From Phycisphaeraceae bacterium (lineage in GTDB: Bacteria; Planctomycetota; Phycisphaerae; Phycisphaerales; Phycisphaeraceae): a stretch of DNA of 64,000 bases. The stretch covers positions 43,300 to 107,299 of the forward strand of contig JANQFR010000087.1 in NCBI GenBank assembly GCA_028277745.1, read 5' to 3'. Shown here one piece after another: positions 35,840-45,340 of this stretch (position 1 is the first letter of the stretch; the number at the start of each line of letters is the position of its first letter). The notes under the pieces are model-generated. The model was not told the DNA's origin and searched no databases. It worked only from the letters and a program-made list of their open reading frames with translations. Both the position numbers and the translations under genes were made by a program.

Positions 35840-36751
35840 CTAACGCGGCACCCCCAACAACGGCCGCAGGCGCCCGCCGTGCTCCTCCAGCTTCTCCAAC
35901 GCCGCCGCCCGGTCCACCCCCAGCCGCTGCATGACCAGCGCCGCTTTCACCCAGCCGCCGGCCCGGTCCAGCAGCGCCAGCGCATCGTCCCGACTCAAAT
36001 CTGTCTGCGACGTGATGATCCGCGCCGCCCGGTCCCGCAGTTTCGCGTTGGTCGCTTTCAGGTCGACCATGAGGTTGCCCCACGTCTTGCCCAGCTGCAC
36101 CATCGTCCCGGTCGAGATCATGTTCAGCGCCAGCTTGGTCGCGGTGCCCGACTTCATCCGCGTCGACCCGGTCACCACCTCCGGCCCGACCCGCAGCTTC
36201 ACCAGCACGTCCGCCGTCGCCGGCTGGTCGATCTCCACGCAGCACATCAGCGCCGTCCCGGCGCCGCGCCGCTTCGCCAGCGCCAGCCCGCCCAACACGT
36301 ACGGCGTCGTCCCGCCCGCCGCGATGCCGACCGCCACGTCGGCCGCCCCCACGCCCAGCCGCTCGAACTCCGCGGCCACCCCGTCGGGGTCGTCCTCCAT
36401 CCCCTCGCTGCTCTTACGCAGCGCGGCGTCGCCCCCCGCGATGACGCCGACTACCTGCGACGGGTCGGTGTGAAACGTCGGCGGGCACTCGCTCGCGTCC
36501 AGCACGCCCAAACGGCCCGACGTGCCGGCGCCGAAATAAATCAGTCGGCCGCCCCGACGCATCCGCTCGGCCGTCATCTCAACCACCTTGGCGATGCTTG
36601 GCACGGCGGCCTGCACCGCGTCCAGCACCCGGGCGTCCTCATCCACAAACACGCCCAGCATGTCCGGGACGGACATCACATCCAGGCCGGCGGACGCGAC
36701 GTTGCGCTGCTCGGTGTCCAGACGTCCGCGATCAGGAAGCGTGTCGCTCAT
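35840..36751 (-). CDS. murQ: N-acetylmuramic acid 6-phosphate etherase
   Basis: MurQ cleaves the lactyl ether of MurNAc 6-phosphate to give GlcNAc 6-phosphate in cell-wall recycling. The protein has a SIS domain with LIYFGAGTSGRLGVLDASECPPTF and, farther on, VVGVIAGGDAALRKSSEGMEDD. VTGSTRMKSGTATKLALNMIST is the family signature. From the ATG at 36751 it has 303 residues, with a TGA-ATG overlap (ATGA) with anmK. The two enzymes act in sequence on anhydro-MurNAc, so they form a functional operon. Confidence 0.96.
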   Translation of the reverse strand: MSDTLPDRGRLDTEQRNVASAGLDVMSVPDMLGVFVDEDARVLDAVQAAVPSIAKVVEMTAERMRRGGRLIYFGAGTSGRLGVLDASECPPTFHTDPSQVVGVIAGGDAALRKSSEGMEDDPDGVAAEFERLGVGAADVAVGIAAGGTTPYVLGGLALAKRRGAGTALMCCVEIDQPATADVLVKLRVGPEVVTGSTRMKSGTATKLALNMISTGTMVQLGKTWGNLMVDLKATNAKLRDRAARIITSQTDLSRDDALALLDRAGGWVKAALVMQRLGVDRAAALEKLEEHGGRLRPLLGVPR

Positions 36752-37827
36752 GGATAAGCCCATACCCCGGCCACACCCGGACGGTCCGCGCCGGTCACCG
36801 ACGGCAAAGTGATCGGCACGCCATCCTGACTCAACGCGCCCAGCACCGCAAACGCCGTGGCCTCACGCGTCTGCGCCGGCACGCCCAACTCGTCGCTCAG
36901 CACGGCCTCGCCGCACAGGCCCGCGATCCGCCCGGTCAACGCCGCGTTGCGCGCCCCGCCCCCCGCCAGCACCAGCCGCTCGTTCCCGACCGCCCCCGCC
37001 AGCAACTCCGCGATCCATTGCACCGCCGACGACAGCAACGCCTCAGCCGAGGTCTGGCCCGCCGCCTCAACCACCGCGTCGATGAAAGCCAGGCCGAACT
37101 GCTCCCGGCCCAGCGACTCGACGCCGCCGGCGAACCGGTCGACCGTCGCCGCGATCGCGTCCACCACCCGCGTGTCCGGGTCGGCCCCGCCCGCCAGCCG
37201 GCCCCCCTCGTCGTAGGCCCGGCCCGGGTACAGACGACGCACCAGGCCGTCCAGCAGCAGATTGCACGGCCCCACGTCCGAGCCGCGCACCTGCTCCACC
37301 CGGTCGGCCAACCACGTCACGTTGCACACCCCGCCCAGGTTGGCCACCGCGCCCGCCGAGCCGCGGAACATCACCCAGTCGGCGATCGGCGTGATCGGCG
37401 CGCCCTGGCCCCCCGCGATGAGATCGGCCTGGCGCAGGTCGTAGCACACCGCCGCCTTGAGCCGCCTCACGATCGGCCAAGGGTCCAGCAGTTGCCGGCT
37501 CAGCCCCGCCTCGGGCGCGTGCCAGATCGTCTGACCGTGGGCCGCCACAAGGTCGACCGGGTGCAGCGAGGCCAGCTCGGCGGCCGCCTCGGCGTGCAGC
37601 TCCCCCAGCCGCCGCGCAGCCCGCAGCTCATCGTTCGCGGTGTAGAGCCGCCCCTCCGCCATCGACCGCAGCGTGTCCGCCAGGCCGCCCAGCGGCCGGC
37701 TCACCGACGCGACCCGCCGGGCGCCCATCTCCAGGCCCGTGCCGGTGATGGTCACCAGCGCCGCGTCCAACCCATCCAGGCTGGTGCCGGTCATGCAGCC
37801 GATCACGTGTCGGGTCCGCTCGCTCAT
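36748..37827 (-). CDS. anmK: Anhydro-N-acetylmuramic acid kinase
   Basis: AnmK opens and phosphorylates 1,6-anhydro-MurNAc to MurNAc 6-phosphate, the substrate of MurQ, which overlaps it at the 3' end. The 359-residue protein has the family opening IGCMTGTSLDGLDAALV, VAAHGQTIWHAPEAG in the middle, GGVCNVTW and the ATP-site segment LVLAGGGARNAAL. This matches a complete AnmK. Together with murQ it shows that this organism recycles muropeptides and hence makes peptidoglycan. Confidence 0.96.
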   Translation of the reverse strand: MSERTRHVIGCMTGTSLDGLDAALVTITGTGLEMGARRVASVSRPLGGLADTLRSMAEGRLYTANDELRAARRLGELHAEAAAELASLHPVDLVAAHGQTIWHAPEAGLSRQLLDPWPIVRRLKAAVCYDLRQADLIAGGQGAPITPIADWVMFRGSAGAVANLGGVCNVTWLADRVEQVRGSDVGPCNLLLDGLVRRLYPGRAYDEGGRLAGGADPDTRVVDAIAATVDRFAGGVESLGREQFGLAFIDAVVEAAGQTSAEALLSSAVQWIAELLAGAVGNERLVLAGGGARNAALTGRIAGLCGEAVLSDELGVPAQTREATAFAVLGALSQDGVPITLPSVTGADRPGVAGVWAYP

Positions 37828-37871
37828 CGACCGCCAAGCATACCATCGGCCGCTGCTTTATCATCCGGGTC

Positions 37872-38981
37872 ATGCGCCTGTCCAAACGAGCGAAGATCGT
37901 GGCGGCGGCCACCGGGGGCGTCGTCATCCTTATCTGGCTGCTGTCGCTGATCTTCCCCGGCTCCTCGCCGGAAGACCGCGCCGAGGCGCTGCGCCAGGGG
38001 CTTCGGGAGCGCATCGGCCAGATGGTCCGGGACCAGACCCTCGCCCGGGACGACGGGTACGCCTACGCCGTCGACATCGGCCAGCTGATGACCTTCGCCG
38101 CCCTGTCCGGCGACCGGGAGTTGTACGACGCGATGCACAAGGTGGTGACCGATCACCTGCTGGTGGACGATCCCGATGACCCCTACACCGCCGGGTTCGT
38201 CGCGTGGCGCTACAAGGTCGGCGAGCCGCTCGACGCGTCGGGCACGACCGAGGCCCTGCGCGTCGCCGAGGCGCTGTGGATCGGCGGCGAACGGTTCGAG
38301 CAGCCCAAGGACCGCAACCTGGCGGTGCGGATCCTCCGCGGCTACGCCCGGCACCAGACCATCGACCAGGGCCAGTGGATGGTCCGCAACTACTTCAACC
38401 TGCAGACCCGGGCGTTTGCGCCCAACTCGTACCTGATCGATTACGACCCTGACTTCGTCGCCGCCGTCGCCGAAGCGACCGACGACGAGTCGCTGCAGCG
38501 CGTCGCCGAACAGTCGGCCAAACTGGTCCAGGACGCCCACAGCCCCGCCGGGCTCCTGCACGCGGTGATCCAGCCCGAGCTCAAGACGCTGATGCCCGCG
38601 TCGACGCCGATCTTCTCGCCCAACAACGTGGAGCTGCTGGGCAACGTCGCCGCGGTCGCGGAGCGGTCGGTCCGCTCGACCCCCGCCGACGCCCAGCGGG
38701 TGCTCGATTTCGCGATGGCCCGGGTGCGCGACCTCAAGGGCTACTACAACGCGGCGACCGGTGAAGCGGTCGAAAACCGGCGGGCCTCGGTCAACACGCT
38801 GGCGCCGCTGGTGCGTCTGGCGGTGAAGCTGGACGACGACCGGGCCCGGTTCGCGATGCTCGCCCTGCTGCTGGACCGGGCCGACGGCCTGCCGCAGGCC
38901 CAGGGCCGGGCGTGGCTCCACGCCGCCGGGGAAACGCTGCTCGCCCTTCATGCCGCGACCGGACACGGAGACCCGCCATGA
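37872..38981 (+). CDS. Membrane-anchored six-hairpin glycosidase-like protein
   Basis: The 369-residue protein has an N-terminal membrane anchor (residues 9-28). The rest looks like an alpha/alpha toroid of the six-hairpin glycosidase type: helices such as GYAYAVDIGQLMTFAALSGD, DASGTTEALRVAEALWIGG and GQWMVRNYFNLQTRAFAPNSY. The pattern resembles GH8 or related uncharacterised planctomycete proteins, but no pair of catalytic acids is certain. The stop overlaps the PPK2 gene start (ATGA), which indicates co-transcription. Confidence 0.5.
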   Translation: MRLSKRAKIVAAATGGVVILIWLLSLIFPGSSPEDRAEALRQGLRERIGQMVRDQTLARDDGYAYAVDIGQLMTFAALSGDRELYDAMHKVVTDHLLVDDPDDPYTAGFVAWRYKVGEPLDASGTTEALRVAEALWIGGERFEQPKDRNLAVRILRGYARHQTIDQGQWMVRNYFNLQTRAFAPNSYLIDYDPDFVAAVAEATDDESLQRVAEQSAKLVQDAHSPAGLLHAVIQPELKTLMPASTPIFSPNNVELLGNVAAVAERSVRSTPADAQRVLDFAMARVRDLKGYYNAATGEAVENRRASVNTLAPLVRLAVKLDDDRARFAMLALLLDRADGLPQAQGRAWLHAAGETLLALHAATGHGDPP

Positions 38982-39793
38982 CCCTCAAACTCGACACCGA
39001 CGACTACCGCATCGCGCCAGGCGCGAAGGTGGACCTCGATCGTCTCCCCACGCGTTACGACGGCCCGATCGACAAGCAGGAGGCCAGGCAGGCGTTCGAA
39101 CAGCTGCGCGACCGGCTCGTCGAGTTGCAGGAACTGATGTACGCCGAGCACAAGCGCAGCCTGCTGGTCGTGTTCCAGGCGATGGACGCGGCGGGCAAGG
39201 ACTCGACCGTCCGCCACGTCATCGGCCCGCTCAACCCCGCGGGGGTGCGCGTCACCAGTTTCAAGGCGCCCAACAGCGTCGAACTCGGCCACGACTTCCT
39301 CTGGCGGATCCACGAGCACACGCCCCGCCGCGGCTACATCGGGGTCTTCAACCGTTCGCACTACGAGGACGTGCTGATCGTCCGCGTCAAGGACCTTGTG
39401 CCGGAGAAGGTCTGGCGCAAGCGGTACGAGCACATCAACGCGTTCGAGAAAATGCTCACGGACGAAAACACCCACATCCTGAAGTTCTACCTGCACATCT
39501 CCAAGGACTACCAGAAAGAGCGGTTGCAGCGCCGCCTGGACCGGCCGGACAAGCACTGGAAGTTCGAGCCCGCCGACCTGAAGGAAAGGGCGCGATGGGG
39601 CGCGTACCGCGAGGCGTTTGAAGACGCGCTGTCGCGGTGCTCGACGAAGCACGCGCCGTGGTACGTGGTCCCGGCCGAGCGGCGGTGGTTCCGCGACCTG
39701 CTGGTGATGAAGGTGCTGGCGGGCAAACTGGAATCGCTGAACATGGATTACCCGCGTGCGACGTTCGACCCGACATCGATCGTCATCGAGTGA
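38978..39793 (+). CDS. ppk2: Polyphosphate kinase 2 family protein
   Basis: PPK2 enzymes move phosphate between polyphosphate and nucleotides. The 271-residue protein has Walker A FQAMDAAGKDSTVRHV near 66-82 and the lid-like segment NRSHYEDVLIVRV. ISKDYQKERLQRRLDRPDKHWKF near 178-200 matches the one-domain PPK2 family that mainly phosphorylates AMP or ADP. The ATG overlaps the previous gene's stop. Its class (I, II or III) cannot be fixed by eye. Confidence 0.92.
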   Translation: MTLKLDTDDYRIAPGAKVDLDRLPTRYDGPIDKQEARQAFEQLRDRLVELQELMYAEHKRSLLVVFQAMDAAGKDSTVRHVIGPLNPAGVRVTSFKAPNSVELGHDFLWRIHEHTPRRGYIGVFNRSHYEDVLIVRVKDLVPEKVWRKRYEHINAFEKMLTDENTHILKFYLHISKDYQKERLQRRLDRPDKHWKFEPADLKERARWGAYREAFEDALSRCSTKHAPWYVVPAERRWFRDLLVMKVLAGKLESLNMDYPRATFDPTSIVIE

Positions 39794-39831
39794 TTCGACG
39801 CCGCCGCCGCGGTTCGCTATGGTCCTCGGTC

Positions 39832-40878
39832 ATGAACGAAACCAAACCGCTGCGGGCCGCGGTCGTCGGGCTGGGGATGGGCAAACAACACATCAAAGCC
39901 TACGGCGCCGCCGCGGGCGTGGAGGTGGTCGCGCTGTGCGATCCGGACACCGATCGGCTCGCCGCCGCACGGGACGAATTCGGGATCGACACGACGTTCA
40001 CCGACGCCGACGAGCTGTTCGCATCGGGGGCCGCGGACCTGGCGTCGATCGCGACGCCCAACCGGTTCCACGCCCCGCTGACGATCGCCGCGTTCGACGC
40101 CGGGCTGCACGTGCTGTGCGAGAAACCGATGGCGATGAACGCGAACGAGGCGCAGCAGATGGTCGACGCCGCCCAGAACGCCGGCCGCAAGCTGGGCATC
40201 CATTTCAACCACCGCATGAACCCGGCGACGCAGTGGATCGGCCGGTTCGCGCATGCGGGCGACCTGGGTGAGGTCTACTTCGCCCGCACCTTCTGGCACC
40301 GACGACGCGGCATCCCCGCACGTGCGTCGTTCCTCAACATGGCCAACTCCGGCGGTGGGGGGATGATCGACCTGGGCGTCCACATGCTCGACCAGGCCCT
40401 GTTCGTCATGGGCTACCCCGACGTGGCCAGCGTCACCGCCCAGACCTTCACGAAGTTCGACCGCAAAGACGTGCCGGACATCACGATGGACGTCGACGAC
40501 TTCGCGATCGCCCTGATCCGCCTGGCCAACGGCGCGGTGCTCGAGCTCGAGATCAGCTGGGCGTCGCATCACGACCACCCCGAAGAGCTGGGCTTCCAGG
40601 TCTACGGGACCGAGGGCGGCGCCAGGCGACTGACTCAGAACTACAAGGAGGTCCAGACCACGGTCCACCGCCGCGAACACGGCGGGCTCAACGTGACCCG
40701 CATGGACCAGCCGCCCAGGGACCTGATCAGCGTGCAGCAAGACTTCGTCAACGCGATTCGCGAAGACCGCGAGCCGGCGTGCGCCGCGCGCCACGGGCTG
40801 ATCACCATGAAGGTGCTCGACGCGTTGTACGAGTCGAGCCGGCTCGGCCGCGAGGTGATCCTGGAAAGCACGGGATAA
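39832..40878 (+). CDS. Gfo/Idh/MocA family oxidoreductase
   Basis: The 348-residue protein has an N-terminal Rossmann fold, with AAVVGLGMGKQHIKAYGA at about 8-25 and ALCDPDTDRLAAA following. The catalytic CEKPMAMN near residue 100 contains the family EKP motif. GGGMIDLGVHMLDQALFVMG in the C-terminal domain holds the conserved His of the active site. Such enzymes use NAD(P) on sugars or inositol derivatives; the substrate is not evident. It follows the PPK2 gene by 38 bases and ends before a long palindrome. Confidence 0.92.
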   Translation: MNETKPLRAAVVGLGMGKQHIKAYGAAAGVEVVALCDPDTDRLAAARDEFGIDTTFTDADELFASGAADLASIATPNRFHAPLTIAAFDAGLHVLCEKPMAMNANEAQQMVDAAQNAGRKLGIHFNHRMNPATQWIGRFAHAGDLGEVYFARTFWHRRRGIPARASFLNMANSGGGGMIDLGVHMLDQALFVMGYPDVASVTAQTFTKFDRKDVPDITMDVDDFAIALIRLANGAVLELEISWASHHDHPEELGFQVYGTEGGARRLTQNYKEVQTTVHRREHGGLNVTRMDQPPRDLISVQQDFVNAIREDREPACAARHGLITMKVLDALYESSRLGREVILESTG

Positions 40879-40899
40879 GTGGCTGTTAAGGGTTGGAGG

Positions 40900-40983
40900 C
40901 GAAGCCGGACCTGAGCGCAGCGAAGGTCCGGATACAAACGCCCCAATCCATCCGGACCTTCGCTGCGCTCAGGTCCGGCTTCG
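40900..40983. repeat. Dispersed nested palindrome, copy 2
   Basis: Two perfect 34-base arms (40900-40933 and 40950-40983) flank a 16-base spacer. The arm matches copy 1 except for the change GAGCGAAGCG to GAGCGCAGCG. It lies between convergent genes and overlaps the very end of the intergenic space before the AsmA-like gene stop. Confidence 0.88.
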
Positions 40984-40984
40984 G

Positions 40985-41887
40985 TTACTTATCTTCTTCC
41001 TTCTTGTCGCCGCCGAGCAGGTTGCCGATGCCTTCTCCGAGTTTGTTGATGCCCTCATCAACGGTCTGGCCGCCCTCCTTGAGGGCCTGATCCACCGTCT
41101 CGCCGACCTTGTCGGCGCCGGGAACCCCCAGCTGCTTCACGACATCGCCCACCTGGCCGGTGACGTCGCCGATGGTCTCGGCGCCGAAGTCGGTGATGTT
41201 GCCGATGTGGCCCAGGCCCTCGTTGAGGCCGCTGAGCATGACGCCGGGCAGCACGTCGCCGGCGTTCTCAACCACCGCGCGGAAGATCGCCTGGAGGATC
41301 ACGCCGTTGAGCTGGCTCAGCACCACGCCGTTGGACGTGTTGGAGCCGATGTCGGTCAGCTCGATCTTGGGGATGTTCACCTTGATGTCCTGACCGGCGA
41401 AGGTGGTGTCGACCCGGACGTCGGTGATCAGGATCTTGTTGACGATGTAGGTCTTGGTGGACTCGCTCTTCTGAGCGGTGTCGGGCGACTTGAGCTTGGC
41501 CATGTGGTCCATGATGGCCTGGTAGTTGTATTGGCCCTCCTCGTTCTGCTGGAGGTTGAGGCGGATCGTGTCGAGGTTGATCAGCGGGACCACGATCTGG
41601 TCGCCCATCAGGGTGCCGAGGGAGACGTCGACGTCACCTTGGCCGAGGGTGAGGAAGTACTCGCCCTTGAAGCCATCGGGGTTGGCGAGGTCGAGCTCGC
41701 TGAGGCTGACCTCACCGCTGAAGAGCCCGACGTGGATCGAGCCGAGCGTGGTCTGGACGCCGGTGGCGTAGGTGGTGGCTTTCTCAACGCCGGCTTTGGC
41801 GATGCTGTCGATGAAGAGAAAAGCGACGACGCCCGCCACAACGACGATCAGGACGATGGCAATCAGGCCGCGGACGATCCATTTCAT
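40985..41887 (-). CDS. AsmA-like envelope protein
   Basis: The 300-residue protein has an N-terminal anchor with IAIVLIVVVAGVVAFLFIDSI. The following region, ATGVQTTLGSIHVGLFSGEVSLSELDLANPDGF, is the beta-stranded AsmA-like start found in lipid-transfer and envelope proteins. The C-terminal third is rich in Gly, Asp and Lys and probably forms helices. The gene has its own transcript region, ahead of the divergent ribD. I cannot assign a specific substrate. Confidence 0.7.
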   Translation of the reverse strand: MKWIVRGLIAIVLIVVVAGVVAFLFIDSIAKAGVEKATTYATGVQTTLGSIHVGLFSGEVSLSELDLANPDGFKGEYFLTLGQGDVDVSLGTLMGDQIVVPLINLDTIRLNLQQNEEGQYNYQAIMDHMAKLKSPDTAQKSESTKTYIVNKILITDVRVDTTFAGQDIKVNIPKIELTDIGSNTSNGVVLSQLNGVILQAIFRAVVENAGDVLPGVMLSGLNEGLGHIGNITDFGAETIGDVTGQVGDVVKQLGVPGADKVGETVDQALKEGGQTVDEGINKLGEGIGNLLGGDKKEEDK

Positions 41888-41947
41888 GATGAAGTTCCCT
41901 TATTCCCTCGAGGAGCGTGATGACCCAATCACTATATCATTGGTGGT

Positions 41948-42976
41948 GTGAAACCGGCGCGGCAAGATGACGAAAAGCTGATGCGTGAGGCGTTACGGCT
42001 CGCCGCGGAGGGGCGGGGGCGGGTGGAGCCAAACCCGATGGTGGGGGCGGTGGTCGCGCGGGACGACGGCCGGGTCGTGGCGTCGGGCCGCCACGCCGCC
42101 TTCGGGGGGCCGCACGCCGAGGCCGCCGCGCTGGCCGACTGCGCCGCCCGGGGGATCGACCCCGAGGGGCTGACGATGGCGGTGACGCTGGAGCCCTGCA
42201 GCCATCACGGCAAGACGCCGCCGTGCGCGGAGGCATTGATCGAAGCCAGGCTAGCCCGGATCGTGGTCGCGATGGTCGACCCGTTCGAACAGGTGGCCGG
42301 CCGCGGGATCGCCATGCTCCGCGAAGCGGGGATCGAGGTCGCCGTCGGCGTGTGCGAAACGGAAGCGAAGCGCCTCAACGAGGCGTATCTCAAGCGGATC
42401 GCCACCGGGCTGCCCTGGGTGATCGTCAAGTGGGCATCCACGCTCGACGGCAAGATCGCCGCCCGCACAGGCGACAGCAAGTGGATCAGCAACGAAGCGT
42501 CGCGCCGACGGGTTCACGAACTGCGTGCGCGGGTCGACGCGATCATGACCGGCATCGGCACGGTGCTGGCCGACGACCCGCAACTCACCGCGCGCGGCGT
42601 CGACGTCAAACGGGTCGCCCGGCGCGTGGTCGTCGACCCCAGGGGTGAGCTGCCCGAGAACTGCCGGCTGGCGCGGGCGGGCGACGTGCTCGTCAGCGGC
42701 GGCGACGTGGAGGCGACGCTGCGCCGCCTGGCGCAGGAAGGGGCGACGAACGTGCTGGTCGAGGCGGGCGGCGGGCTGACGGGCGACCTGCTGGCGTACG
42801 GGCTGGTCGACCAGGTGCTGGCGTTCGTGTGCCCGAAACTGTTAGGCGACGCCCAGGCGATCGACCCCGTACGCGGGCTGGAGATGGAGAAGATCGCCGA
42901 AGCGATCCAGCTCGAACTGCGGGGTGTGGAACAGATCGGGCAGGACGTGCTGCTGGACTACCGGGTCCGCCGTTGA
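41948..42976 (+). CDS. ribD: Riboflavin biosynthesis deaminase-reductase
   Basis: RibD carries out the second and third steps of riboflavin synthesis. The 342-residue length suits the two-domain form. The deaminase zinc site is HAE (His56, Glu58) with Cys84 and Cys93 in PCSHHGKTPPC. The reductase domain includes VKWASTLDGKIAARTGDSKWISNEASRRRVHELRARVDA, where the substrate and NADPH bind. The start is GTG 41948. No other rib genes lie next to it. Confidence 0.96.
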   Translation: MKPARQDDEKLMREALRLAAEGRGRVEPNPMVGAVVARDDGRVVASGRHAAFGGPHAEAAALADCAARGIDPEGLTMAVTLEPCSHHGKTPPCAEALIEARLARIVVAMVDPFEQVAGRGIAMLREAGIEVAVGVCETEAKRLNEAYLKRIATGLPWVIVKWASTLDGKIAARTGDSKWISNEASRRRVHELRARVDAIMTGIGTVLADDPQLTARGVDVKRVARRVVVDPRGELPENCRLARAGDVLVSGGDVEATLRRLAQEGATNVLVEAGGGLTGDLLAYGLVDQVLAFVCPKLLGDAQAIDPVRGLEMEKIAEAIQLELRGVEQIGQDVLLDYRVRR

Positions 42977-43033
42977 AACGCGCCGGTCAACTTTCGCAAA
43001 AATGAAACGCCGGGGCTTGCGAGATGGCCAAGG

Positions 43034-44266
43034 TCAATCCGCTGGCTTAGGCGGCGCGATCTGATTGACGGGGTAGGGCTCTTTCGCCGCACGCCGCATC
43101 GCGTCGAAAACGGCTGGGCGCAGGACTTCGCCGGTCGCGCGGTCGATCAATGCAAACCCTTGACCATTGCTCTTCTTCCCGCCGTTGTCCCAGTAGACCG
43201 GCAGGATACCGCGATCTGAGGCCGCCTTGGTCACGAACTCGATGTAGTAGCGCCGGTAGTCCTCGAAACCCTCTTGATACACCGCGCCGTACTCGCCCAT
43301 GATCACCGGGACGCCCTGCTCGACGTAGGTCGAATGCAACTTGTCGAACTGATTGATCACGTGAGGCTCCTGGCCCCACTCATCACCGTCCGGCGAGTCC
43401 TGCCCCCACGTGTGCAACTTGGCCGCCAGGGCGTAGAAGTAAGGGTCATAAAAATGAACCGAAAGAATCAGCTTGTCGTCGGCCGGGTCCTTCGGCAACT
43501 CGAAGCCGGCCAAGGTATGGTCGATGTTGGTGTTGTAACCCGGGACGAGGAGGTATCTCCGGTCGTTGTTGCCGCCGCTTTCCCGCACAAGATCGACAAA
43601 CGTCTGGTTCAGCCGGTTGATCATCGGAAAAAGCTGCGGGCGGTTCGATTCGTTCCAATCGCTGCCGACCTCGTTCATCGATTCAAAGATGAGAAACTCC
43701 CCGGCATCCGCAAAACGTTCGGCGATCTGCTTCCAGACGGCGACAAACTGTTGCTCAACCGCCCGGTTGTTTTCTTCCGTCACGTTGCCTTGCTCGTCCT
43801 TCAGCTTGAGCCAAACGACCTCCTCGAAATTATGTGCGCCGTCATGATGGACGTTGATGATGGCGTAAAGCCCGGCATCACGGGCATAGCCGACCACCTC
43901 TTCAACCCGGTCCATCCAGGCGGGATCGATCTGGTAATCCGGGCCATCCCCGATGTGAGGCGACCAGGTCACGGGGATCCGCACAAGATCGAAGCCAAGC
44001 TCGGCGATGGTCTGCAACAACTGCGGCGTGATCCGCGGGTTGCCCCAGGCGGTCTCGTCGCCGGGCGCGTCCAGCGCGTTGCCCAGGTTCCAGGCGAGGT
44101 CCAACGATCCAACCATCTCTGCCGCCGACCGTTCAAAAGGCGCGGCTTTGGCGGGCGTGTTTTCAGGAGTCATCGTCGGCTGTCCCGTGGCCGGAAGGAT
44201 TGACGCCGTGGCGATGCTGGTGGCCATCAAAGCCAACGTGGCGAAGCGCGTGGAGAGCAGTTTCAT
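43034..44266 (-). CDS. GH5 endoglucanase/cellulase-like enzyme
   Basis: The 410-residue secreted protein has a signal peptide (about 1-28) followed by a GH5 (alpha/beta)8 barrel. Landmarks are LAWNLGNALDAPGDETAWGNP at 58-77, RIPVTW at 96-101 and NVHHDG at 138-143. The acid/base Glu199 sits in SMNEVG, HFYDPYF is at 271-277, and the nucleophile Glu325 in VIMGEYG. It probably cuts beta-1,4-glucan or a similar polysaccharide. It lies downstream of the prepilin-like gene and the LacI gene, all on the minus strand, and may be under the same LacI control. Confidence 0.9.
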   Translation of the reverse strand: MKLLSTRFATLALMATSIATASILPATGQPTMTPENTPAKAAPFERSAAEMVGSLDLAWNLGNALDAPGDETAWGNPRITPQLLQTIAELGFDLVRIPVTWSPHIGDGPDYQIDPAWMDRVEEVVGYARDAGLYAIINVHHDGAHNFEEVVWLKLKDEQGNVTEENNRAVEQQFVAVWKQIAERFADAGEFLIFESMNEVGSDWNESNRPQLFPMINRLNQTFVDLVRESGGNNDRRYLLVPGYNTNIDHTLAGFELPKDPADDKLILSVHFYDPYFYALAAKLHTWGQDSPDGDEWGQEPHVINQFDKLHSTYVEQGVPVIMGEYGAVYQEGFEDYRRYYIEFVTKAASDRGILPVYWDNGGKKSNGQGFALIDRATGEVLRPAVFDAMRRAAKEPYPVNQIAPPKPAD

Positions 44267-44408
44267 AAAGTCATTCTCATTTTACAAAGGTCAGGGGCAA
44301 CGGAACTGGTCGGAGGCGATCAAACGTCTCTTCGACGAGGTTTCGACGAAGCGGCAAGGGGGCTTGTTCAAGGCCATCCAGATCAAACGAATCAATCGGA
44401 TTGGCGGA

Positions 44409-45206
44409 TCACCACATGGTGTGCCGGACGTCGTTGATCATGAATCCCAGGTCGCCGTCGGCGTTGGTCAGGAAATCCTGGCCCCAGTCGTCCCAGTAGT
44501 TCACGGGAACCTGGTTCTCATCGACCACCGTCGCGTGACCATCCACCAGCAGGATGTTGGCCGTCTTGGCGTTGTGTCGAAGGCTCCAGCGGCCCGCGTT
44601 GTTGGGGTTGAGCGCGAGGCCGTCAAAGACAAGCAACAGTTCGCTGGTGTTGATGATGTGGTGGAGTTTCATGCCCACACGACCGTCGAACGCGTCGTAG
44701 CCCACCGGCCAGCACTTGTTGATCCAGTTGTCGAGGTCGGTTGAGTTCGAGTACGCGTTGACCGCGTAATTGGAGCGGACCCCGCCCCCGCCCCAGGCCT
44801 CGCCCACATAGAACGCGTTGGTCGGGTCGACCTCCGGGTCGTTGGAGAGGGGATTGGTCCACTCGTTGAAGGGAGCGGGTTGATCGATGCCGTTGGGGCA
44901 CATCGTGATGCTTTCGAAGTCTTCCGTGGACGGGAAGTAGTTCTTATTGGCCAGACGCTGCCACCACGAGTAACTCCCTCCGGGCGCGTTATCGGAGTAG
45001 CTGGGGAAGTTCCCCCCGGCGTCCACGGTGTAAGCCGTCATGCCGATGCCGATCATACGCAGGTTGGCAAGGCACTGCATGCCCTTGGCGGTGTCTCGCG
45101 CCGCGCTGAGCGCGGGCAGGAGAATAGAGATAAGCAGAGCGATGATCGATATGACAACAAGCAATTCAATCAAGGTGAAGGCGTGATGACGATGACGGCT
45201 TACCAT
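44409..45206 (-). CDS. Prepilin-type N-terminal methylation domain protein
   Basis: From ATG 45206, where AAAGGA sits 7 bases upstream, the product has 265 residues. It starts with HHAFTLIELLVVISIIALLISILLPAL, the pseudopilin leader cut by prepilin peptidase. The body reads SLRHNAKTANILLVDGHATVVDE, the H-x9-DG region of this planctomycete family. The protein is probably assembled by a type II secretion-like system. It lies between the GH5 enzyme and the LacI regulator, which suggests a role in polysaccharide use or export. Confidence 0.88.
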   Translation of the reverse strand: MVSRHRHHAFTLIELLVVISIIALLISILLPALSAARDTAKGMQCLANLRMIGIGMTAYTVDAGGNFPSYSDNAPGGSYSWWQRLANKNYFPSTEDFESITMCPNGIDQPAPFNEWTNPLSNDPEVDPTNAFYVGEAWGGGGVRSNYAVNAYSNSTDLDNWINKCWPVGYDAFDGRVGMKLHHIINTSELLLVFDGLALNPNNAGRWSLRHNAKTANILLVDGHATVVDENQVPVNYWDDWGQDFLTNADGDLGFMINDVRHTMW

Positions 45207-45340
45207 GGAACGATCCTTTATGAATGACATGAAAGATTGAAAAGCACAGGGCCGCACGTGTTGTCTGAAGCCGGTTTAACGGACGGAAGCATGCGCTGAT
45301 GCGGAACAAACAAGCAATAAAAGCCACAGGCACGATGGCA